From contig OY987272.1 of the NCBI GenBank assembly GCA_963920665.1, positions 129,001-193,000 of the forward strand: 64,000 bases of DNA, in the 5' to 3' direction. Positions within the stretch are counted from its first letter, which is position 1. Each line of letters begins with the position of its first letter. The position numbers were made by a program, and so were the translations under genes. This document shows, in pieces, positions 34,864 through 46,914 of this stretch. The notes beneath the pieces are model-generated. The model was given only the letters and a program-made list of their open reading frames with translations, searched no databases and was not told the origin of the DNA. The DNA is from Straminergon stramineum. Taxonomy: Eukaryota > Streptophyta > Bryopsida > Hypnales > Calliergonaceae.

Positions 34864-37810
34864 ATAGCAACCCTCCCTAAATGGATCAATCCAATCATTT
34901 TTAAAACTATGGAAAGGAATAAAGTCTTGAAATTTTCTAGGACATAAAATTTATGCTCTTATTAGACTATTGAACGGTGTTGAAAAACAAATAGAGCATA
35001 ATTATATTGTATTCATTTTATATTAAAGAATTATAGAATATGTAGAATATTATTTTATATTTCATAGGATGAAGAAGTATTTAATTTTTTATCACATGGT
35101 ATTAAATTTTTTTTAAGGGAGAGCACCCTCATTCTCAAAGTACATACTTAAAAGACTTGTTTATTTCTAAAAATTTAAGATTTTGGTGGTTAGGGTTAGC
35201 CCAAAATATTTTTATGAATATAGTAGATGATATAAAGTTTCTTATTTTATGAAAATTGTATGGGAAAATTTTTATTTTTATTTTTAGGCATTTGCCAACT
35301 TTCACTATTTGGTAGAACATGTTGAACTTAACCAACAGGTACAATATTTCCAAAAATTATATCAATCGATTGGTGAATTTAATCAGAAAAATTTATTTTA
35401 TTTTATATATTCAAATTTTGCTATAAGCACCAATAAAAACAATTGTGTTTGAGTAGTTTAGATTTATCTCACCATTTAGTGTATTGTTGTTCAATGTTTA
35501 TTGTCGCTTGAACATTGCACAAAGTCTTCAACAAAATCTATTTACAAACTAAAATACAGAAAACATATCCATATGTCAATATATATTCAAACTTTATCAT
35601 TAAGTTGAAGTATAAATGAACCATGCAATTATCCCCTAAACATCAAGATTCATCTTCAAAATTGACGATTAGAGAAAAATCATTATAAAGTGCTATCTAG
35701 AAGTATATTTTTGAATTGATATAAAAACAAAAGTTGTAGATCTTGATTTGTAGATTCCATCTGTAAGGTTAGATTCACCAATGTTATCAATAATCTTTTT
35801 GTGTAAATTTTGGAAGAGAAATTCCAAAATTCTCTCAAAGTTCAATTACAAGCAAAATATTATCATTTTGAGTAAAATTTGTTGGAATGGATTTGAAATG
35901 AGGTTCTTTTCATATGGTGAATTTTTGAAATTTTTGGGTTCTTCAAATCTATGACCTCATTTTGGCAAATCCAGTTTTGAACTAAAGTCAATGTAATTTG
36001 ACCACTTGACATCCTTGCACATTTGTAATTTAAAAAAAATATGTACTCTAGTAACACCAAATCCAATCCTTAGATAGGACAATAACTTGATAACGTATTT
36101 CTACAAATTAGAATAAATTTTATCCAAGTAGTTAGGAGGATGAAACACAAGTTCCAATTTGTTCATTGTCCAAAAAATGAACTTCAAAGCACTTAGGGGT
36201 TAATAAATCTAGCTTGTGCATTTTTAATAAACATTTAGAGCTATAAAATGCCTAAGGAGTCCTAGACAAAACATAATTGTGCCTCAAAATATACTTTTCG
36301 AAACTTTATTAAAAATTATAGTTAGATTTCATTTAGGATAATAGATTTTAGAAAGGTACTTATGGTTTTTTTCAAATCAAATATACATAATTTCGAATTT
36401 GAATATTCAACAAAATACAATTTTTAGTTTTGAAATTTGAATTTTCATTATTGGCTATTTTTAAAATTTTATTAATGAAGAAAGGGAGAAATTTGAGATT
36501 GGCCATTAATGGTTTTTCCTAGTAGAAATTTTATTATATCATGGCAAACTTGAAGTTCAAAAAGAAACTTCAATTACAAGTAAGGTATGATATAATCTAA
36601 TTTTTAAAAATCTACATCTATTGATTTCAATAACCTTACCTATATGATATGTAGAAATTTTGAAAAGACAATTAGAACCTTATATTTTTGAGATATAGGG
36701 AGAGTGGGCTTATACAACAATTGCAATAAACAATTTGAGTCCCTTAAAAGACTCAAGGCTGTAAATTTTGCTCCTTTGGCAATGGAATGAAAAGTGAAGG
36801 TATTAGGAGTGCCTTACTACCAAAGTAATGAAAACTAATTTTAGTCTCTAATTTCACTTTATTTAATTTCTATGGGTCTACAAGCAAAATACTCTAGGAC
36901 AATGTAATACCTTTGCCTTTATATTCCCTCTTCATCTTTATTCTTATGATAATGATTTTTTTAATTACATTAATATCACAATAATTTACATTCAAGAATT
37001 TTTTTTTAAATATTTCTATATCCCCCAAAACTATGTGATGTTCATCATCAATAAAAAAAATGGCCTTTTAGATAGAGTAGTGGTTAATATAATATTAAGA
37101 CAAATAATGACCCTTTTAAAATAATACTTTGTAGTATTATTGTTTATGAAAAAAGAAACATCTTGGTCATTGGAGAGCTATATAAAGCATATTTGTCCTT
37201 TATAATAGTACAATTACTAAGTCATGATAGGTGCACCAAAAAATGAGCTCTCTTTAAAACTCCACTATTTTATTAATATGGATAAAGAAAATTTGTTGAT
37301 TGTAGAGATTGAAATATGAAATTTATAAAAATATTTGAAGGCCTAAGGCAAGAAGAAAATTATAAAATAATACTGAGATAATTCCTTAGGTGAAATTCAA
37401 GTTCTTTAAAGGTTGTTTTAAGCTTGTTCCCTTCACAATGAATGAGAGCATAGCTCTCAAAATATTTTAATAATAAATAAAATGATAAATAATAGGAATT
37501 TTTTTTTTTTTTAAATATAGTATTTTTAAAAAGAAAATGAAAAATATATGAAAATTAATTAAAAAATGTTATCTAACATGACCAAACTTTGGCCATGTCA
37601 AACTAATGATGTTGTGCAATTCCTAGAGTTCCCCACAATCCGGGAACTCAAGGGAATTCACAATCTTCTTTAGCTAGTCAATCTCCTCTAATGTATTTGA
37701 ATACATTCATATTTGATTTAATACTATAATTTAATAATGTCAATAGAAACATTTGGCTTCATGGCTCTATACATATTGCTAATAGTAAATCATTAAAAAA
37801 ATGAAAAAGA
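34864..37810. other. AT-rich intergenic stretch with repeat traces
   Basis: No gene is seen. 'tcaattacaagcaa.atatta' near 35,843 and 'tcaattacaagtaaggtat' near 36,571 are diverged direct copies. An 'aggggttaa' motif lies at 36,195. Nothing further was recognised up to the last exon of the minus-strand gene. Confidence 0.35.
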
Positions 37811-40800
37811 TTATGGTTGGTATAATGCCTCATTAGATTGGTTTGGACAATATTGAGACAATCCCCTTCTTGTTCCTTGATTACCCAAGGACTCTGCAAC
37901 CATGATCTTCAACGACTGCAATAGCCCCTTTGGACCCAATCTTTCAGATGTTGATACTTGCACTGCCACTGTTTCTCTACTTGGTGCTTGTGGTATTGTT
38001 TTGTGGATTGATTCTTCTGTCGGCAATCCAACCCATTCTATGCACAATAAAAAAAAATTTGCACACTATTGCCTTAGTCAATCATTACCAATAATCACAA
38101 TTGCATAGCAATTTCAATATATGCATTTAGAAATATATAAGTTTTTCTTGGAATATTTTAAAATAAATTCAATTTTATTTGTATGTATCATTAAAAGTAA
38201 ATCACATACAACATGTTCTTAATAAATCTTAAATTTAAAGTATGATAGAATGTTTAAATCATCAATGATTTTTGGGTATAAATAGGTAATTACAAACACC
38301 TCTACTTTTATTTAAATTGGATTTTATACAACATATATATACTATACTTTAGTTACCAGGGCCATGTTCATCTTGAAAATAAAATCCATGGACCTCTTGT
38401 TGTACCTTTTCTACTATTGAGGACATTGCCTCAGTAAAGCCTATGCCTCCACCTTTTAACCGACTTCCCTAAGAAGTGACATTGATTCCACCCAAACAAT
38501 ATATAAACAAAAAATATAATTTTTGAAATCACTTCAATGCATTTTGTAAAGATTCTCCTTAATTAGTGCTATAGCTTTTTCAAATAAAAACATGACCATT
38601 AAAATTACCTTTTTGCTACCCTTTGTCATCAATTCGGGTCTAAATGTACACTCAGCCATTTCTTGGTCTTGTTTTTCCTTCCTAAGTTCTTCCACCCTTT
38701 GTTGCCTTCTTTCTTTATCTATACATATTATTTTGTACCATTGTCGGCTTGTGCTACATATAACATTATCATAGGAATAATTTGTTAGTTTTACATGTAT
38801 GTTATAAATTATAAACTAAATATTATTTAAGAAAATCAATAAATATAAGACCTACCTATCAAATTTAGAAAATAAAAATCAGAAAAAAATTAATTCATCT
38901 TTGTCAAATGAAAAATTACTTGAATTTTCTCCTCCTACAAGCAAGATTGCGAGATAAACGATCCATTTTAAATTGTTGATTAACATTGGTATGGTCAACA
39001 TGAGGCTTGTGCTTGAGGACCAAATTTATAGTCGCTCTATGGCATTTCTTCTACAAGACTTAAACTCAACAATCTTCACAATCAATTAAAATTCATAAGA
39101 AGTAATATTAGAAACATGTCAAGTCTCATAAAATTTGATGAAAGAATCATAAGATTTTTAATTCAAAAGAATGTAATATACCTCAGCACGTAGCATCAAT
39201 TCTATAAATTGAGAGCAAGTGAGAGACTTTTCAGCTATAGTTTGGTCTTTTATCACCTCCATAATGTCTTGAATAACATCAACACTCAACTTATCGTAAT
39301 TTGCAGTTGCAAGAACAACCTTGCCATCCTACCAAAAGTTATTAATTCAACCAATAGTATAGAAATAGTAAGTTACTTGAATTTCAAAAATATTAATACT
39401 TATCTTGTAAAAAAATATGGATCTTTCCAAAACATTATTTTCTATTATTATTTTAAAATATTTATAATAAAGAATGGTTTTCAATGGCCCAAGTGATGGA
39501 AAACCTTGTCTTCATCCAAGAATTCAAATATTTTCTTGAAACCTCGTTCTTTAAGACGTCCTAGTAGTTTTTGAGAAGTAGGTCCAACATAGTGGCAACT
39601 AGCTTGTTCTCTTTTAATTTTGGTATCACGTGCAGCAAGGCTTTCTTTTTTGCTATCAAAAGCAAATTTTAATTTATAGAGGTATTCTCCAATTGGCAAA
39701 CGGATCGGGTTCCTCTACAAAAGCAAAGTAGCCTCAAAATATTAATAATTCTTTTCCACTAGAATGAGCTTGGTATCAAACAAGATTGTGAAAGTAGATG
39801 AAGTGAATGTAGATCTTTAAATTAATTAAGGCTTACATCTATCTGGGGTTTTCGTCCAGTAAGGGGTTTAAAAAACCTTCTTCCTGTTGTTGGATCAACT
39901 GGCCTGTGAACTAAGTGCTCTTGCATTTGTTTTTTTTCTGTTAATTTTGAAGCATATTGCAAAAGTCTATCAAAGACGGTTCCTTCTTGTATACTGCAAT
40001 ATTCTCCATCAGTATCCATCCCTTCCACACGCACTCTATTGATGGCTGGTCGGAATGTCACTCTGTACATGTTTTTTTGTTCAAATTCATATGAATGGTT
40101 CAATGTTTGAATTAATATTCCAAACAATACAATTTTATTTAATGAAAGCATTCAAATTGTATATTATAAAAAAAGTATAATTTATTTTTATATACTCACC
40201 CTTCAGGATACCATTGTATATATTCTGCTTGTCGCCGCCTTCTATTCTCAGCATCAAGAAAAAGTTGTTCAAACCGATCACAAGAGCCATTTTTTTCATC
40301 ATAAGAATCATCTCTTTGATGGTTGATCTGAGGTTTGAAAGTGCATTCCATAAATTGAGCCTCCCACATCTGATATACATTCAACCTACAACATTTGAGA
40401 TTCTTATTATTGTGTTCAAAAATTATAACAAATATTAATATAACATCTTATCTATAATTGATGTACAAGTACCTCATTTCGAAGTTCTTGCAATTGGTCT
40501 CGCCTTGGCTTGTCTTCAAATTGATTGAGTCTTTTCCAAACCTTACCATGCTCCCTTCTTAAATTCTTAGCTCGCTTGCTACAAACAACAAATATTGGGA
40601 TTGCTTTGAGATGGAAATCTACAATAACACAAATTTGAAAAAGATAAAAGTCTTATAACATTTATATTTTTGTCATAATATATATGCATTTCAAAATAAA
40701 CAAAAAATACATATGTTTTCCAATTTCAGTTTTTTTCCAATTCATTTTTGTATCTTTAGATTCTATTGCAAACAAGAGTTGTAGAATCTAAACTTATCCA

Positions 40801-43800
40801 ATAGTCATGAAATGTTGTCTTTTTATTTTAGAATGAAGTTGTATTTTTTTAATATTAATTTTATGTCCATTTTAGAATGAAAACAAGACATGATTATAAA
40901 ATGTGCAATCTAATCACATTGACCTTTTTTTTTCTCCCTAAAGTCACATTAAGATCTTTAAGCCTCAAAAAAGGACCAAATTCTTTATGCATCCGAGATG
41001 GTGTTTATAAAGTCTTAATTCTTTTTTGTAGCTCAAAGTAGAAACAATATTAGAAAAAAATAAAATTACAAAGAAATGCCTTTAGTCAATAAAATTTTAC
41101 ACAATTATGCCCTATTGTCCTTCTCTGTTGTCCAAAAAAATAATAATTGAGAACGTTTATATACAACATGGAATAAAAATTGATAGAAGGACCAAATGAA
41201 AGGTGAAATTTTATAACGTAGTGAAAGTCTTTTGTTTTAAAAATGATCTATATTTAATCAAAATAAATTTTTTTGGCATTGTATGATACATATAATCAAC
41301 TATAATATTAAAATAAATTTATAAATTTGTTTTGAATAATTGGTCAAGAAAAAAAACATATTTATGTCCTAAAAATGAAAACTATAAGATTTAATAACCA
41401 AGAAGATTTCTATGTTTATTCTATTAAGGCAATCATTTTTTATAAAGAATCTTCTTGAATACAAAATAATAACAATAGCATTGTACAAAAAACATGTAAA
41501 AAGAAATTTAATGAACATCCAAGTAAAATTTGACATTGGAGTACAATTTTAGTAATTTTTCTACAAATAAGATTGAAAAAGTTCAAGCACTAATGAACTA
41601 ACCTGATTTGTGGTATTCCAGTTAATTCGGACAACTCTTTAACTTCATCATCTTTTCTTTTCTTTTCAATGAGTTTTTCTTGATTTTTTTTCTTGGTTAA
41701 TCCCTCTACATATAAGAGCTCTCCATAATTTCTATATTGTTTTGCAATCCTCCCTCGCATTAACATTATTCTCCAAGATTTCTAATATTAGATCCAACAA
41801 AATTATGGATAAATTCCATTGAGCCACTTATATGACAGTCTTAGCATATCTTATTTTGTTATTCATTTTACAACAACAATACAAACAATATTATAATATA
41901 GGAGAATGTGATTTTTTGGGAAGACACCCTTTTTATATAAAATATCCTTAAATATAATAACAGTTATAAAACATTTGTAAACTTTATAACAAAAACATAT
42001 GTATAAAACTGACAATTATAAACTACATTTTAAAGAAAATAAGATGATATCAACCTCTCTTTATAATTTCTAAAATTTCTAACCTTTGGAATATTCATTC
42101 TATTATTTTCAATCTTTTCTTGATATCTTTCAAAGCTACGTTTCTTTTCTTCTTCTTGTTTGTCTTTCTGTCTTATGTACTCAGTGTACAGGCGCATGTA
42201 CACAGCCTTCTATTATAAATTTAATTAATTCATGATGTTATCAATTTATAATTTAATTCCATATCTTGACAAAATAGGATGGCATTATATGAAAATTGTT
42301 CAATAAATTAGACTTAGCATCAAAATTCAAAGGATACTTATAAATCTTACTGCTTGCTCTGGATTGGGTCTTGGAATGTATGGCTTTGGCTTCTCTCTTA
42401 CATCCAAATATCCACTTTTGGCTAAACTTGTAATAGTAGGAGAAATAAGACGGTCTGAAATTTTTTTTGGTAATATGTTAGACTTAAATTTTTCTATCAA
42501 AGGAGACTTTTGACCTTTATGAAAATAATTGTTTTCTTTCTCAGACATTGCCAATCGCTTTTTTGCAATTCGATTCTTGCTTCCAAATGACCGAGAAGAT
42601 TGTTGTTCACATTGAATATCATGATGTCCTTCAGAGTTGATTGTTTCTTTACATGCCCAATTATCCTCATACAAAGCGCATTCATCTTCAGAACAAAATA
42701 CAATGTCTTTGTCTTCCTTACTACATTGACATCAATTAATTTTTAAATTTACCATTTTGAACAAAATTCCATCAATTAGTTTATTTTCAATGACAATTCT
42801 TCATTTGTTGTATTGAAAATATCACTATTTTTATAAATGTTGCATATTTTAAAGCTAAATTTTTATATCTTGAATAATAATAAAAATAAAGTTGTTTACA
42901 AATTTTTATAATACATAATTTTAAGAACATATAGATGTATGGGTGTTTACACAATTATTATTTGTCACAATGTATTGATGTGCATTGGAGTTCAAAACTT
43001 TGAAATTCATCTTTAAATATAATAATTGAATTTGGGTGTTGTTTTTTGAAGAATGTTGATACTTTGGATAGCTACATAACTTATGCAAAAATTATAGTTT
43101 TACCACATTAAATTTCCACAAACCAAGTGAATTTTTCAAAGTTTAAAATTTTAGGGCACATTAGTGCATTGTGACAAAAAAAAATTATGTATTGTAGCAT
43201 ACAACCATACATACATAGATTTTTATAGATTCTTTGTAAAAACACATACCTAATACTTATAATATTGCTAACAATATGTTCTGTAAGTGGAGCCACAAAT
43301 TGATCAGGAAGATTGTGGTCTCTACAAAATTTCACAGCTACTGCTTCAGCAGAATCACCTTCTTTCATCTCAATATGTTCAATACATCCATCTTCAATCT
43401 CCACAGTGATTGCTAATAAAACTCTTCGATCATCTATTTTATTTTCTGTCAAGTAAAAAGTGATAGACAATGTTTTAATTTTTTGAGATTAGAAATTTAA
43501 AATATATAGATTAATAGCATAGGTACAATCTAAAACCCATATTGTGAGAGACTTTTTTAAGTTTGCAATTGAAATGTCATGGAGATTAATTGCTTAGTGT
43601 ATCACCTTTATTTCCTTCACAGCCATTGTTGGATGCAAAATTGGCCTTGTTCACCCCCTTCATTTATTCATCATACTTCATTAAAACAACAGCTGCAAAT
43701 TGTAGATTTTTAATTTTGACAAATTTTATAAACAAACTAGCCTAGAATATCAATGAATATGGTATAAAATAATAATTCATGTTTTGATTATTAAAAGCAC

Positions 43801-43934
43801 ACCTGATAAAGAGGAGTGCCTTGACTATTAGTCGAATTTTTTTTTGTATCTTCACTTTGTATTTGATAGGTTGGCTTCAAAATGTCATTGTTGCACTTAA
43901 TCTTTGATTCTTTCAATACCCTTTTGTGCGACAT
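37811..43934 (-). CDS. Intact 15-exon gene: EF-hand-like conserved protein, 842 aa
   Basis: Exons are 43,934-43,803; 43,657-43,606; 43,445-43,250; 42,720-42,351; 42,209-42,084; 41,781-41,603; 40,578-40,473; 40,369-40,200; 40,062-39,837; 39,714-39,505; 39,328-39,182; 39,050-38,920; 38,753-38,609; 38,468-38,357; 38,037-37,811. All introns are GT-AG, all phases join, and the sum is 2,529 nt with a TAA stop. An in-frame TAA lies upstream of the ATG. Residues about 68-120 (VLLAITVEI..EGDSAEAVAVKFCRDHNL) look like the small N-terminal module of many protist and ciliary proteins. Then come basic coiled-coil-like stretches and recurrent T/FxP motifs (ECTFKPQI about 395, VTFRPAI 445, FFKPLTG 507, ECTFRPEL 716). 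An EF-hand-like loop DEDKDGKVV at 586-594 lacks the final Glu. I do not recognise a named gene. A role in the flagellum of motile sperm is inference. Exon 2's acceptor is the least certain. Confidence 0.85.
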
Positions 43935-45762
43935 GGTTACATGTGCTAAAAGCAAAATGCATTAAGTTGTTCTCACTTCAACACTTTTCTATCTCAATAG
44001 CATAATGATTTAAGAAAAAAGTGTATATATAATTATTTTATGTAGTATAGATATATGTATATTCTCTTCAACAATCCAAATCAAGATTTTCTAGAGAACA
44101 TTATTAGAAATTCCTTTATTGTATTTTGAAAATAAAAATATTACTTCATGTCTTCATTGAATAGGTGATTCATGCATGAGTACATGATATTCTATTATGA
44201 AAAGTATACCAACAAAATTATAATTATAATTGAAGGATGAAAAATAATTAACGCAAAAAATTTGATAAACAAAAAAAATTTCAAGAAGATATCTTGATTT
44301 TAAACTACAATAAAAACAACAAATATTAGTTATTTACTTTGAAATAAATATATGAAGCAAAATGAAACAATTTCTCTTTTGAGTTTCTAATTGTTGATAA
44401 ACATTACTTCTATATTAAAGCATTGGAGTTGTATCTTGACACTTTCTAGGTGTTAAAGTATAATATTGGCACATTAATAAAATAATATTTTGCTAAAGAA
44501 TAAAAAGTTGTTTTTGTTTTTGTCCTACGGGCTTTGTTTAACAACACACAAGTCTTAATGTGTGCTAACTATTGAAAAGGTTACAATTATTTTTTTCTCT
44601 ACTTTTTGTCACATTTTTTAAAATGATGTTTAATAGTGGGGCATAAAAGCTATAGATTCTACTAAGTGAAAAATGAATAGTTCTCTCCCAAGTCTAATAT
44701 ATCTATTAATCCACCTAAGAGAGCTACATTGAACTATATTTTTATTTGACCAACATCCTACCCTTAGGTAAAAGATGAAACTAGAGTTTTCATGTCATAA
44801 ATGAAGCATCGAGCAACTGTAATACAAAAGACTTTGGCACATTTTCTGAAGTTGTAATCTACTCAAAATTCCTCACTGTCCATGTAGTGTTCTCAATGCA
44901 AGGCTTCTTTTTCTTTGGTTTAGAGCCAATAAATGAAATTAATATTTTATATATGGATTCAACCATTGCATATCCACTTATTTTGTATGTAAATATATAT
45001 TTCCTAAAGTATTGTCTCTTAAATCACATTTCAGCTCAAAAAATGTCTAATTCAATTCAACTTCAATTAATACGAGGTAAAAGAAATTTTATCAATTTGG
45101 AAAACTTAAAGAACTCACCAAATGACGATTGCAAATAAAATTCTTTAACTTTTGTCAATCAACTTAACTATAAATGTTGAAGTTTTATTTTCAGCAAACT
45201 ACTTTAAGGAATTTTATTGCAATCTAGGTATTTAAAGTTAACAAAACTCATGTCAAATTATTGTTGTACAATGTACATGCCTATTAATTAAATAATGGAA
45301 AATATAATTTTTAGCTTTCAGTAAGCTAATTTCTTCATTCTCGAAGTATTTTTTATATTTATAAGTTGGAGCACTTCTTCATTTCTGGTGAACTTTTAGC
45401 AAAAGAGGATATATTTGTGAAATATTTTTGTAATGTAGTATGAATAGCAAGAGCAATAATACTAATTGTTAATCAAGTCAAATACCATGCAAATGTTAAA
45501 ACTAAAGAAGAAAGATGATATAGAATACCTTATAGTGCTAAAAGAAAAAAGACAAATTTCCAAAAAAATTTGGTACTGATGCAAAAAAATCAATGAGTAA
45601 GAAATAAGATATAAAGCTATAAATTATTATATTTATTTGAATTCCAATTATAGCATAAGAGGTAAAGATTGATAACATCCACACCAAACCTAGAGAAATG
45701 CGTAGGACCTCTACTTTTTTTGAGTAGACTGTAACCCTAGGGTATAATTTAGGTCAAAGTGA
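43935..45762. other. Upstream of the 15-exon gene, nothing recognised
   Basis: AT-rich and presumably including the promoter. A possible 5' UTR acceptor 'ttttag' sits about 13 nt before the ATG. The open frame at 44,887-45,138 shows no motif and is probably chance. Confidence 0.35.
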
Positions 45763-45767
45763 TCTCC

Positions 45768-46909
45768 TGTCACGCCCCTTAGTGACACTTACCACCTTAA
45801 GCTCACTTTCCAAACACTTAACACCTTAGTGCCACCAAGGTTCACGCTCTCCTAACACTGCACATGCCACGCACCCACAATGTTAGGTTCCAACTCAAGT
45901 CACGGGGTTCCCCATTCCTCCGTGACTCCCAATCCTTTCCTTCCAATACTTAACTCCCACAAGACACCGGGCATGTCATTTGATGACATGGGGCGGAACT
46001 TCCATTGATGTCCAAGCACTCGGTGAGCCACTACTCCCACCGGTACTAACCGCCCTTGAATGGGACCCAACTCCCCACTAGGCCCAACCCAACTCATTTC
46101 GGGACTCACTAATCAGGACTCACCAAACGGGACTCACACCATGGCCTAGTGTGAAGTGGGACACCACCCAACCGGTATCAAGGAGTGCACAAGCACTCTA
46201 TGGTAACACACAAGTGGTAGTGAGGCTCCAACACTAGCCTCACCACCCGGGGCCACTTAGGCTCACCATGGCACCATCCGGGAGTGAGGAGGGAGACCAC
46301 CCCTCCTCATAGTACTCTCTGCGGGATTCGGCAGCCCCCCCCCCCTTGTATGTCAAGGGGGACTCCCAAACACCCTTTGGTTTTGGAAGACCACCCATTT
46401 CTCCCGATTCGCACTAGTTTGGGACTCCCGAACTTCCACTCGGCATAACTTTGCGGTCTGGGATCCAAATCGCACATGCGACCCCATTTTCGACATCTAC
46501 GCAACGCGTAGATGCCGATGGACTACTCACTTGCTCCATTCGGACAAGTACTCGCAAAGATATCGCCCTCCAAAGATTCGGGACACTCCCAGCATGGCCG
46601 GGACACTCCCGGTGCGGCCAGGGCACTCCCGGCGCGACCGGGACACCCCCAACTTTGAACGCCCATAACTTTTGACTCGCAAGTCCAAATCATGCGTTCT
46701 TTGGACGGCTAGAAGCGTCTTCTCAAGACCTTTCCAAGCATGTATCACACGCCCTCAAATTCGTCCGGATCAAAGCGCTACCTCGCTCTGATCGCTCGGG
46801 ACTCCTAGTCCCCCTCACCTCATCTCTTGCAAGGCTTGGGGAGTCACCCCCAATGTCCCCCTTGCTCACCAAGGTGGCACGGGCACGCCTTGTGATGAGG
46901 GTAGTGACA
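45768..46909. mobile_element. Solo LTR with perfect 5-bp target duplication
   Basis: TGTCAC starts at 45,768 and GTGACA ends at 46,909. The 5-mer TCTCC flanks both sides (45,763-45,767 and 46,910-46,914). The 1,142-bp element is strikingly GC-rich compared with its surroundings. It contains short repeats such as 'gggacactcccgg.g.ggcc' near 46,577-46,640. No internal region is present. A TGTCAC-type end suggests a Ty3/gypsy LTR, but this is not proven. Confidence 0.85.
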
Positions 46910-46914
46910 TCTCC

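Noticed and set aside
38920..39050. TAA just after AAATTCAAG as the end of the 15-exon gene
   Set aside because: The same place is a good donor (CAA|gtaatt), and the next exon joins in phase with another ECTFRP motif, so the gene continues to 37,811.
44887..45138. 83-codon open frame upstream of the 15-exon gene
   Set aside because: Hydrophobic AT-rich text without motif, homologous feel or splice context; expected by chance in such sequence.
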